Shown: positions 11,006-22,224 of the stretch, piece by piece
Layout: each line of letters begins with the position of its first letter
Numbering within the stretch: the stretch's first letter is position 1
Assembly (NCBI RefSeq): GCF_032854445.1
Contig: NC_088302.1
Span: forward strand, 57,702,237-57,766,236
Direction of reading: 5' to 3'
DNA: 64,000 nucleotides
Source of the DNA: Liolophura sinensis
Taxonomy: Eukaryota; Mollusca; Polyplacophora; Chitonida; Chitonidae
Notes under the pieces: generated by a model
What the model saw: the letters and a program-made list of their open reading frames with translations, nothing else
The model's database searches: none
Told to the model about the DNA's origin: nothing
Translations under genes and position numbers: made by a program

Positions 11006-13524
11006 ATTGCTGGCGATTTGGTGCCCGACTCTGAGGTCGCTGTTTCGAAGCTCTTGAAACTGCTGTATTCAGATAGCGTAATCCCAAATAACGATATTAC
11101 TGTTACTTAAATTCACGCCCTAAATGACATCTACACCAGTCTGACATCTATTACGGCAGATGTTAACGGCTCTGAGTACTCAGTACAGATAGCCCATTCC
11201 CACTCCCCAGAGTTGTTGTGGTCCAGAAGCTTCATTTGAAATCCCCGCATTGCCATTACCAAGATCATTTAAGAAGCTCTTAAGGCAAGCACGTGAGCAA
11301 ACTCTTGTTTCCCTTGACATTATGTGTTTGTGAAGTGACCGCTACAGCCCTACACTAGCAAGGGCAGGCCAGTTAGGCCATTCTTTGAAGCTGTGTTATT
11401 TATGAGAGTAAGCAAGACGAGACTGTAACCGTAAAAATACCCAGCGGACGATGACTGGGGCTGTGTGGGGAATAATTTACCTGGATGCCGCGCGTTGGTT
11501 GCATAGTTAAAGACGGGACTGTTTCTGGGAGCCAGGGATGATGCATCATTCTGGGCGGGGGCATTCGGACAGGCTCGATATCCTCGGTACCACCACGGCC
11601 TGGCTTTTACCCGCTGCTTCTCCCGTCACAGCTACATCTATATCTACACACGAACTGATGGATGGTTGGATGATCGATTGACCAAGAGGCTACATCATCA
11701 TCACTATAATGATAATATGAGTGAGCCATAGGGGTGTAATCGAGTGCATTTCCACGCCGTTCAAAGGTCTCAGTTTAACGCAGGCGATTGTTGCCGTGTG
11801 CATTATTTCGTGTTTACACAGATTTATTTGAGAATTGCCCCCGTTGTCTCTCCTTAGATTCGCGCTCGGTATCAGCCGTGAAGATGGCTGGATGGAAGCG
11901 GGTAGCAGCTTCACGTCGCTACAGACAACAACTCAGAAGAGATATAGAGGCAGACATAAACAAGACGAGACTGCCCATTAGCTGCTCTCTGTTTGCTGCT
12001 GGACGGATCACAATGGAGCTAAAGTTGGCCTATAATTACTAGCGTATGGCTCCGGGAACGCCAGGCATCGCAGCATCTTACGCTTGAATACGTTCAGGAC
12101 ATAACTTTTGCGTAATATCCTTCGTTCACATACCAATGCCTATTAACGCAAGGTCACATGACGGCGGATAGATCCAGCGAAAGTAATGGCAAAGTTTCAA
12201 AAAAAAAAAAAAAAAATGAAGAGGGGACTGGGGAGGGGAGAGAAAAGAAAAAAAAAACATTGAGAGAGAAACGTCTTCTGAAGTTACGGCCCGCTTCGTC
12301 ACCCCACTTAAGACTCTCAACTATAAGATATTCTCTTGCACAGTTCCCCCCTACCCTCGCTCGATATTTGCATGACAGATTGCGACTAACGGAGCAGTTG
12401 TTGAAACTTCAAGAGGCCAAATTATTCACTAGTTTTAGTTAATGGCTAAACCCAGCTGTGCACGAGGTTGAAAGTCTTCAGATAGAATACGTCTCCTCGT
12501 GAACTGATGAGGGAGTTGCCATTTATGTACCAGGCGTTGTGTAACACACATAACCGCACACACGCACACACAGACATAAATATATGTCACCGTAGAACAA
12601 TAAACTCTCCTCCTCATTTCACATTACTTATATTTACATATAAAAGATAATGCTACAATAACTTTATGGTTTACATCGATCATGTTCAGCATAAAGACGC
12701 CCAGCATGTCTGACTTGAAGTCGACGGCTTGCTATTCATCATAGTATACCGAGGGCGCTTAGTGAAAATGTTTAAACATTGACTACATCAAAAAATTAAC
12801 GTATCAATTTATTTTCATGATATAGTACTTTTTTCTGAAATGAAAAAAAATGACATAGACGGGAAAAGCCACTGCAGTTTAATTGCATAATATATATACA
12901 TTCCTTCTAAATGACAACAGACACTGATTTTTATAACAAAGCAAATCTACTCAATAAAAGATTAACAGCATGCATCCCTCGTAAACTTTAAAACATTATC
13001 CCTAAATAAACATTAAAGGACGTCCTAAGTATCTGAACAAAAGTCAAATTTTTTTTGTCTTCTTATTTTTTTTTACACGCAATAAATCTGCAATGTGAAC
13101 CTAAGGTTGGATAATCATTTTCTAATGTTACATTTTGACAACCAGACAGTACATACATCTGATCGAGGACCGGGTAACTGTTTACTGTTATCTGGATACG
13201 ATATTAACTGTTATCTTAATATATCGGAGAAAATGTCGCCGATATAAAGGTTCCGGTATTCAACCACTTCTGTACTGAGATATTTTCTTCGTGTGATGAA
13301 ATTAGTCTTTATGATATTGCTGCACACTGAATGTACAAACTGTACCTGTCGTCCGTATTGAGGTTGCCTGATCAGGTCACAGATTTGACTTCTATCTGTT
13401 TGCTGTTTGCTAATACATCACACTGTGGTGCAGATACCCAGGCGACAAGATAATAAGATAATTACGATAGCGATGTCACATCTCGTCAACTGGGTGATCC
13501 ACTCTTCTGATGTCATCCTAATTA
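11006..13524. other. 2.5 kb of mostly unique sequence, no gene recognised
   Basis: No convincing coding region. An A18 run lies at 12200-12217 and a second A-rich run near 12247-12257. They create a lysine-rich frame (12158-12442) that I regard as spurious. A (CA)n-like patch lies near 12550-12575. The segment from 12770 to 13090 is AT-rich. Confidence 0.45.
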
Positions 13525-13871
13525 TCCGTTCATTCTAATATCAGCATAATCAATCATTCTCTCTAATATCACTATAATCATTTATTCGTTCTAATATCCT
13601 CATATTCATTCATTCTAATATCCTCATATTCATTCGTTCTAATATCCTCATATTCATTCATTCTAATATCCTCATATTCATTCATTCTAATATCCGCATA
13701 ATCATTCATTCATTCTAATATCACCATAATCATTCATTCACGCTAATATCCGCATAATCATTCATTCATTCCAATATCACCATTACCATTCATTCATTAT
13801 AATATCCGCATAATCATTCATTTATTCTTATATCCGCATAATCATTCATTTATTCTAATTTCACTATAATA
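13525..13871. repeat. irregular ~23-30-bp array of CATTCATTCTAATATCC type
   Basis: About 13 copies combine CATTCATTCTAATATC with CTCATATT or CGCATAAT. Unit length varies because the internal CATT quartet is itself repeated. Confidence 0.85.
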
Positions 13872-15189
13872 ACTAACAGAAATAAGTCGAGTTCAGTCAG
13901 GACGCACAAATAATGATATAGGTCTTAATAATGATATCGATGACAGAAATCTCTGCTGCTGTCTTGATAACCTGATAGGGAGCTGGAAGAGGACATTAAC
14001 TGGATGGTATTTGTCGGATGATGTGTTATTGCGATGAGATAGAAGACAAGAGAGCTCAGACTTACGGAGAGGGAATAAAGCCGGGGGAAGCCTTGAGGAC
14101 GCTCTGCACGACCCATCAGCCATTCTGCCCGTCAGTCAAGTATCTACCACAGTCCCGTCCACAAGGAAGCCTTTCTGTTTTGTGCCAGTCTCTGTGGTGT
14201 AACCGACAGAAGCCCTGGCGCGAGTGGAGAGGAGCTACTTCACCATCCCCTATTAATACCTCAGTACCGTCAGCCGCTAGTCTAGGGACATTTCAGTTCT
14301 TAGACGGACTCCTGCGCTCTTTCCCCACTCCCCCTCTCCCACCCCTCCCTAACTCACAGATAACAGCCATCAGCATGTGTTTTTATTTTGTGGAAGTTAA
14401 GTTTTGCGGAAGACAACAATACTGGCTATCTGAACAGATGCATGTAGAGACATTGTGTACGTTACGGAGCATCTCAGCTTGCGGCTCGCCCAAACTTATC
14501 GCTGATTGATAGGAATTATAACCTGCTAGATAATAAACAGTGTAAAGCGATAAGAGTTGTATCCAGTCAGGGCGATACCCCAGCCGCTAACAACATGCTT
14601 CTCTCTGACAATCAGATATCCTACAATACCTGCTGCTTGTCCAACCCATTGTCCAGGATTTGGACTGCACAGCTTGTCTTCCTTTGTTGCTATAGAGATG
14701 GATTAATTGGCCTACATTTAAGACGAATTACATGGATACAATGATATGTTTTTTTCAAATATTTAAAATAGATTTGGGAAAATGTTTTCAAACAGGTACA
14801 GAAGACCTACATTTGCGATTAGAGTTCAGATTGTAGATGCACCATCAGACATCGCTTCTTCAATGAAATATCCCTGACTTACATTACAATTTTAAATATC
14901 TGTCTCTTTCACAATAGCGGCTATAATAAATACCGGTATACAAATAGCTTTTTCCTAAATGGCTTATAGAAACAAGGCATTTCCGCTTAACTAAGGTGCT
15001 AGAGCCACCATCTGGCTTGAACAGTTGCAGAGTTGAGCTGAACAATCTGAATATGATTTGCAAGCTTCCTGACAAGATTAAAATGTGATGAGAGATTAAC
15101 TTTTACATGTTTCAAGCCATGTTTGATATGAGACACACCCTGCAAACACTGGAGAACTACACAATGGGTAACTTTTGTACTACTGTCTA
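13872..15189. other. unique sequence, no gene recognised
   Basis: The longest frame (14018-14509, plus) has no recognisable domain and mixed, low-complexity composition. I do not support it as a gene. Confidence 0.4.
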
Positions 15190-15331
15190 GAGGAAGGGGT
15201 CAAGTACTGACGGTTTAGTGTCCCACATTGTGTGTCCCCGCGTGGGGCTTGGTCGGCATTGAGAGCGGCCTGCTACAAGGAGACACCTTGGTGATGTGAC
15301 CGAAATAATGTTGAAAACTACGTTAAACGCT
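15190..15331 (+). mobile_element. probable SINE 3' fragment
   Basis: The stretch ends in GAAATAATGTTGAAAACTAC then GTTAAACGCTAATCAA. That resembles the 3' end of the element at about 28400-28565 (GAAATAATAATGAAAGCG then ATGTTAAACC) and a common mollusc SINE ending. No head or duplication is visible. It runs directly into the next tandem array. Confidence 0.45.
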
Positions 15332-15624
15332 AATCAATACATGATTGTGGCTTAACGCCTGGGGGAACACATGACAATATTTCAGCCATATCGTGGCACG
15401 CCTATCAATACATGATTGTGGCTTAACGTCCGGGGGAACACATGGCAATGTTTCATCCATATCGTGGCATGCCAATCAATACATGACTGTGGCTTAACGT
15501 CCGGGGGAACACATGGCAATGTTTCATCCATATCGTGGCATGCCAATCACTACATGACTGTGGCTTAACGTCCGGGGGAACACATGGCAATGTTTCAGCC
15601 ATATCGTGGCGGGCCAATCAATAA
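15332..15624. repeat. 71-bp tandem array that resembles the SINE tail
   Basis: Four copies of a unit with ATGATTGTGGCTTAACG, GGGGGAACACATGGCAATG and TTTCATCCATATCGTGGC. By eye, the unit aligns with the tail domain of the SINE at 521-770 (ATTGGTGTTTTACGCC, then AAGAATATTTCAC and the ACGACGG equivalent). Confidence 0.88.
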
Positions 15625-15732
15625 ATCAAAGAAATGAGGGCGTGTTTGCGTACACTTGGGTTGGCATTAACGTTAATGATTTTATTGGAAGGTTGCCACT
15701 TTCAATAGTCAGCATCAAGTTTTGTGAGATAT

Positions 15733-16143
15733 AAGTGTTATAGAGGTCCAGATAACTAAGTGTTATAGCGCTCATGTCATGAGAGTCCGGATAACTAAGT
15801 GTTAAAGTGTTCGTGCCATGAGAGTCCGGATAACTAAGTATTACAGTGGTCGTGCCACGAGAGTCCAGATAACTAAGTGTTATAGTGTTCATGTCATGAG
15901 AGTCCGGATAACTAAGTGTTAAAGTGGTCGTGCCATGAGAGTCCGGATAACTAAGTGTTATAGTGCTCGTATCATGAGAGTTCGGATAACTAAACTTATA
16001 GTCGTCGTGCCAAGAGAGTCCGTATAACTAAGTGTTATAATGGTCGTGCCATGAGAGTCCGGATAACCAAGTGTTATAGTGCTCATGTCATGAGAGTTCG
16101 GATAACCAAGCGTTATAGTGGTCGTGCCATGAGAGTTCAGATA
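15733..16143. repeat. 39-bp tandem array
   Basis: About ten copies of GTCCGGATAACTAAGTGTTA then TAGTGCTCATGTCATGAGA. GTGCTCATGTCATGAGA and GTGGTCGTGCCATGAGA variants are mixed through the array. The minus-strand frame is a by-product of 39 being divisible by three. Confidence 0.92.
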
Positions 16144-16233
16144 TTAAATATGTTTATTAGTGGTAGACTTATACACATTATAGCTGTCATTTATTACGAA
16201 CTTTAAAATGAAATGATGTTTTCAATGACTGGA

Positions 16234-17426
16234 TGTCAGTGTTGTGTAGGAAATGTCAGCACGGTTTGTACGTACTTTAATGTACAAGCCCCACCATATG
16301 ACAATGAAATGTGCGGTGCGTGTAGGAAATGTGACCATGGTTTGGACGTACTTTAATGTACAAGCCCCACCATATGACAATGAAATGTGCGGTGTGTGTA
16401 GGAAATGTGACCATGGTTTGGACGTACTTTAATGTACAAGCCCCACCATATGACAATGAAATGTGCGGTGTGTGTAGGAAATGTCGGCACGGTTTATACG
16501 TACTTTAATGTACAAGCCATTCCATATGACAGTGAAATGTGCGATGTGTAGGAAATGTGACCATGGTTTGGACGTACTTTAATCTAAAAGCCATGCGATA
16601 TAACAGTGAAATGTGCGATGTGTGAAGTAAATGTTGCCACGGCTTGTACGTGCTTTAATCCACAAGCCCCACCATATAACAGTGAAATGTGCGATGTGTG
16701 TAGGAAATGTTGCCAGGGTTTGTAAGTACTTTAATCCTCAAGCCTTGCGATTTGACAATGAAATGTGCGATGTGTAGGAAATGTCTCCACGGCTTGCACG
16801 TACTTTAATCTACAAGCCTGACAATTTGACAATGAAATGTACGATGTGTGTAGGAAATGTATCCATGTGCGATGTGTGAAGGAAATGTTGCCACGGCTTG
16901 TACGTGCTTTAATCCACAAGCCCCACCATATAACAGTGAAATGTGCGATGTGTGTAGGAAATGTTGCCAGGGTTTGTAAGTACTTTAATCCTCAAGCCTT
17001 GCGATTTGACAATGGAATGTGCGATGTGTAGGAAATGTCTCCACGGCTTGCACGTACTTTAATCTACAAGCCTGACAATTTGACAATGTGGCTTGCACGT
17101 ACTTTAATCTACAAGCCTTACGATTTGACAATGAAATGTGCGGTGTGTGTAGGAAATGTCAGCACGGTTTGTACGTACTTTAATCTACAAGCCCCACCAT
17201 ATGACAATGAAATGTGCGGTGTGTCCAGGAAATGTCCCCACGGCGTGTACGTACTCTAATCTACAAGACAGGCGATATTACAATGAAATGTGCGATGTGT
17301 GTAGGAAATGTGGCCACGGTTTGTACGTACTCTAATCTACAAGACAGGCGATATGACAATGAAATGTGCGATGTGTGTAGGAAATGTGACCACGGTTTGT
17401 ACGTACTCTAATCTACAAGCCGCGCC
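16234..17426. repeat. 76-bp satellite array with hairpin and an internal ~225-bp duplication
   Basis: About 15 copies of a unit with GTGCGATGTGTGTAGGAAAT, then GTACGTACTTTAAT and CAAGCC. GGTTTGTAC and GTACAAGCC form a stem around GTACTTTAAT; in diverged units at least GGCTTG facing CAAGCC is usually kept. A three-unit block starting at about 16613 recurs at 16867 nearly unchanged. Some frames give Cys/His-spaced peptides that look like zinc fingers by chance only. Confidence 0.93.
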
Positions 17427-17513
17427 ATTACCTACTGCACTATGTCTCTGCCAGTGATTCCATTATTTAGTGTTGACCATGTGTAAGTGCATCGACTGGT
17501 TGAATGGTATCAT

Positions 17514-17702
17514 TATAATGATTCAGGTGGGGCGGCTTACTTGCCTTCAGTAAGTTGTCTGAGTGAAGCAGCACAAGAGAAAAGAGCTGTGGAAATCCGT
17601 CCTGTTAAAAGGAGGCACATTACATGCACTCTAAGGACTCCTTAGTTGTCATACTGAATAATTGTTAAGTACGGCGCTAAAACCTAAGCACTCACTCACT
17701 CC
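17514..17702 (+). mobile_element. 5'-truncated SINE related to the 10704-11005 copy
   Basis: It shares GGTGGGGCGGCTTACTTGCC, AGTGAAGCAGCACAAGAGAA, GTGGAAATCCGTCCTG and the ending CCTAAGCACTCACTCACTCC with the other copy, but has no tRNA head. It carries about 22 extra bases (TTAAAAGGAGGCACATTACA and adjacent) that the first copy lacks, which suggests two subfamilies. A 21-bp minisatellite begins about 15 bases after its 3' end. Confidence 0.75.
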
Positions 17703-17717
17703 AATAATAGTCATAGT

Positions 17718-17932
17718 TCATCAAATGCTGGTCGTTCCTCATCAAATGCTGGTCGTCCCTCATCAAATGCTGGTCGTCCCTCATCAAGTGATAGTCGTCC
17801 CTCATCAAATGCTGGTCGTCCCTCATCAAATGCAGGTCGTCCCTCATCAAGTGATAGTCGTCCCTCATCAAATGCTGATCGCCCCTCATCAAATGCTGGT
17901 CGTCCCTCATCAAATGCTGATCGTCCCTCATC
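17718..17932. repeat. 21-bp tandem array
   Basis: Ten copies of TCATCAAATGCTGGTCGTCC plus C, with a TCATCAAGTGATAGTCG variant at regular places. Frames are open on both strands (seven-residue repeats such as MRDDQHL and DEGRPAF). Confidence 0.94.
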
Positions 17933-20411
17933 CAATAATATAGTCACTGGGCTCAATGGTCGAGTTAACGTGTGCAGACGTTTCACCCGACAGTAATTAA
18001 GACTTACAAACATATACGCCTACTTTTTGACAAACTTTATCCGTGTTTGTAAGACAATATAAGCAATTTACCACAAAATGATCACAAAAAATCTCTTCGC
18101 AAAATCTTTACTTATCCCTTAAAGCACGCCTGTGAATGCGTCGTCATAATGCTGCTGCACATGCGCAGAGCTGTTCACATGCATGATCAAATATATCTGA
18201 ACCAATCATATATGGCTGCCACAAGTCTTTTCGTGTATAGGTGCATAAAGACATAGCTCAGCGGACACAAGTTGTTCTGCTCAGTATCGCAGGGCCGTTA
18301 ATTAAGAAACATCTTGTAACAGTCTCGCTGTCTTGGCTGCAGAATTAATGGCCAACGAATGGCGTGGAAGATGTATAGCTGAAGCTATCAGCGTAATTGA
18401 CTCAATTATCCGGCGAGCCAATCTGAGTACAGCTTGTACCCTTCAGGAAAGAAGAAAAACTGTACATCCAGTAAATTAAAATAACTGACCGCCATCGTAT
18501 CTGGAAAATGCGCTTCAATTCATCAAAATTCAGCTTGATTCAATTGACGAATATAAGAAAAGTTTTGTGTTTGCAATTTATACTGGATGCATTCGTTCAT
18601 GTTGTGGCGACAGAAGTCCGAATTTACCGATAGGAAGAAGAAATGTTTAGAAGTCAAGTATTTACACGATCACAGTCATTCGATATAAAGAAAACCGTTG
18701 CAAATTACTCTGCACATATCTTTTTTCAGTGACCGTTATTTGAGGTTTTGCAATATATTAAATAATGAAGTTGACTACTCTCAAAAGTTTCTTCATTGGA
18801 TAAACTAGTATATGACACTCCAGATCAATTTCCCAAATCCAGGTAGCATTAAACAAACACGTAACGTATGTCAACCTAATACCAATAACTTGGTTGCCAT
18901 AGCTACGTGCACATAACACTACCAGTGAGACAACGCAGATCTGATTTTGTTGGTGTGATGTTAGATCGATAAAGGAAGTGAAAATGGAATGAAGCGAACA
19001 GGTGTATTAAGTCAGTCGATCGTATCATTAAGTGTGTTAGGCTTGCTTTAGACAATTAGACTGCCTTAGACTGAAAATCATGTGGAAAAAATCCCCCCTT
19101 CTGGATCAAACAACTCACTTGTTGAAATAAGCCTGTTTTGATTCACTAACATCAGGCTAAGGGTACGTTATTCTTGTAAGACTCGATCACATTTACTCCG
19201 ATTGGACTTGCACATTTTTACTCATTTATCTAGATCGGCTGAATCTGAGAATTTGTAATTAAAAGCCAGTTGGTTTGGTAGGCCTACTCTTGATTGAATG
19301 ATCGAGAAAGATTCTATGATTAAATCAGCATTTTTGGAAGTGTGTAGACGTCACGCAAAGATTTGTAGGAGCCATTTGAATTCGATCACCACCTCATACC
19401 CCACTGAGGCGAATAGATCACCCTGGTATGGATAGAAAAACCTATACATGAAGTGACTGTTTCATTTTATTTTGTCTTATTATTCGTTTAGAGTAATACG
19501 TTTTCAGCACTAGCCCTAGCCGCCCCCCTCGGCTACCGCTACACCCCGGTCAGATCCTGGGTAAGGATCCCCTGTAACTGTGTACAGGCGTTTAGTATAG
19601 CAGAGTAGCACTGTGGGACTGTAGGGGTTAAGGTTTGCTGGTGCTGTACCCATTTCGGAGGTAAGGTGCATCTCTCGCGCGCGCCACATGTGTGCTCGTC
19701 TTGTGGTGCATTAAGTCGACTCACAACAACCATGCTTAGAGCTCGCTGTTGAGGAGAGACAGGCGTTGACGTCTTCATGTGAACGCTCACACTGACGTGA
19801 TCGTCTAGAGGAGAGAAATCGGGCACTCTACAGACCCGACCACGATTATAGGCTACATGTGCACTAAAGCTCCGATCAACAATTTGCCAAATATCTACAG
19901 CTAAATATCAACAGTGGTCGACCACTTAGCTTCAACAAAACACTTGGCTACATGTGTTTTGTCTCAGCCTCTCATCAGTATCGACCATGTCAGGACGAGA
20001 TCCTTGCTACTGCTACAGGACGACTTTATCAGCTTTTAACGTCGGCATCTATATGAAACCCTGGCAAGGGCATAACAACCCAGATATAATATTAATTTCC
20101 TTATTTTCAGGTTGAATCACACAACAAAAACTTGTCTGCTATTCCACCAGCCTGACTGTACCAAGTGTAAATGTTTGTATATTAATTCAGAATTCCATTC
20201 ATTAGAACATGTTTTGGCTGACAGCTTCTTCCCTGTAGTGTTAACAGTAGAGGCATTATGTAATCAGCTATATCCGGGCTAATGCAGAAGCACAGAAAAG
20301 CTGAACACGGTTGGTTAACGCAGTGAGAAACTTGATTAAAACAAAACTTGGTAGATGTCATGGTAAAAAGAATCAATTACCATGAATCAATAGTTCTCGG
20401 CAATGATTGAA
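17933..20411. other. 2.5 kb of unique sequence, no gene recognised
   Basis: Single-copy DNA with no open frame of protein character. A GC-richer segment at about 19500-19830 carries a 95-codon minus-strand frame with no recognisable features. Confidence 0.4.
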
Positions 20412-20925
20412 AAAAATCATAGTCAGTGGTTCTCGTTAGTGAGAAGAAAGAATTATACAGTCAGTGGTTTTCGCTAGTAAGAAGAGAGAATTATACAGTC
20501 AGTGGTTATCGTTAGTGAGAAGAAAGAATTATACAGTCAGTGGTTGTCGTTAGTGAGAAGAAAGAATTATACAGTCAGTGGTTGTCGTCAGTGAGAACAA
20601 AGAATTATACAGTCAGTGGTTGTCGCTAGTAAGAAGAGAGAATCATACAGTCAGTGGTTGTCGTCAGTGAGAAGAGAGAATTATACAGTCAGTGGTTGTC
20701 GTTAGTGAGAAGAAAGAATTATACAGTCAGTGGTTGTCGTTAGTGAGAAGAAAGAATTATACAGTCAGTGGTTGTCGTCAGTGAGAAGAAAGAATTATAC
20801 AGTCAGTGGTTGTCGTCAGTGAGAAGAAAGAATTATACAGTCAGTGGTTGTCGCTAGTAAGAAGAGAGAATCATACAGTCAGTGATTGTCGTCAGTGAGA
20901 AGAGAGAATCATACAGTCAGTAGTT
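20412..20925. repeat. 38-bp tandem array
   Basis: About 13 copies of AATTATACAGTCAGTGGTTG then TCGTTAGTGAGAAGAAAG, with TCGTCAGTGAGAAG and TCGCTAGTAAGAAG variants. It passes without a gap into the related 78-bp array to its right. Confidence 0.93.
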
Positions 20926-21450
20926 CTAGGTAATCAGAGACAGACAGTAGTATAAAGTCAGTAGTTCTGGACAATGTCAGAGAGAATCATATACTCAGTA
21001 GTTCTCGGTAATGAGAGACAAACAGTAGTAGAAAGTCAGTAGTTCTGGACAATGTCAGAGAGAATCATACAGTCAGTGGTTCTCGGTAATCAGAGACAGA
21101 CAGTAGTAGAAAGTCAGTAGTTCTGGACAATGTCAGAGAGAATCATACAGTCAGTAGTTCTCGGTAATGAGAGACAGACAGTAGTAGAAAGTTAGTAGTT
21201 CTGGACAATGTCAGAGAGAATCATACAGTCAGTAGTTCTCGGAAATCAGAGACAGACAGAAGTAGAAAGTCAGTAGTTCTGGACAATGTCAGAGAGAATC
21301 ATACAGTCGGTAGTTCTCGGTAATCAGAGACAGACAGTAGTAGAAAGTCAGTAGTTCTGGACAATGTCAGAGAGAATCATACAGTCAGTGGTTCTCGGTA
21401 ATGAGAGACAGACAGAAGTAGAAAGTCAGTAGTTCTGGACAATGTCACGC
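20926..21450. repeat. 78-bp dimeric array derived from the 38-bp unit
   Basis: About seven copies of a two-part unit. One half has AATCATACAGTCAGTAGTTC then TCGGTAATGAGAGACAGACA; the other has GTAGAAAGTCAGTAGTTCTG then GACAATGTCAGAGAG. Both halves share GTCAGTRGTTCT with the 38-bp unit next door, so the dimer arose from that monomer. Confidence 0.9.
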
Positions 21451-22224
21451 TATCAGTAGCTCTCTGCAATGACACAGACAATCCTAATCGTATATAAGTT
21501 GTTAGTTTAGGATATTATATATGAGACTATTGGTCAGTATTATTATTGACTATTGTTATTGAGTATTAGCCAATAAGGTTGGTAGGTTGTACTATCTTAA
21601 TGATTATATGTGCCTGTATGGTATCCCTGACGGGTATATTAAGTAGAAATTACAATGCTCAACAACGGTGCTTTTAATATCGCATTTCTCGTGTGTGTGT
21701 ACCTATGTAGTCAGATCAGTACCTGTTCACATCGCTGTGTAATGCCATGGCTTGCTGGTCTAAGGCCGTATGTACATCGAAATGCTGCACTTAGCTGTAT
21801 GGTGCTGTTTGGTATTCTTTTTTCTTCTGCATCATGCGTAAGAATGTAGCCGCGTGTCAGTTTGCTCAGCTATACATCTCAAAGGTCATAAACTCCACGT
21901 GTTTGAGGATTTTCCCCTTTCTTTAACCATTAGTCCACTGGACCCCCAACGAGAGAACTTGTATCTTTCTGTCTCGACGATCTGCACGAATCAAAACTAA
22001 CCTACATTTCTTACAAGTCCTGTAACCCGCTGAGTTTGGGAAGAATCGTCATGAGATAGCAGGACCTGAAATTCTGTTCTATAACAAGTTGTGCGTGGCA
22101 AGGCCTGTCAGCAACCTGTGGTTAATAAATAAAAAAATATATTATATGTATTGTATTAGCAATATTAGATAGTCTACTGGAACATGTTGACTTTTTGTCG
22201 TAGTTGTTAATTACAGCTGACATA
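21451..22224. other. unique sequence, no gene recognised
   Basis: Single-copy DNA. A 64-codon plus-strand frame at 21655 has no support beyond being open. Confidence 0.4.

Noticed and set aside
12158-12442. Lysine-rich 94-codon frame
   Set aside because: Caused by A-rich runs (A18 at 12200-12217). There is no domain and no conserved pattern.
14018-14509. 163-codon plus-strand frame as a gene
   Set aside because: No recognisable domain, biased low-complexity composition, and no splice or regulatory context. A frame of this length is expected by chance somewhere in 64 kb.
16837-17411. Cys/His-spaced peptides resembling zinc fingers (CDVCRKCDHG type)
   Set aside because: They come from the 76-bp satellite. 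The frame is not continuous over the array and the spacing does not match a known zinc-finger class.
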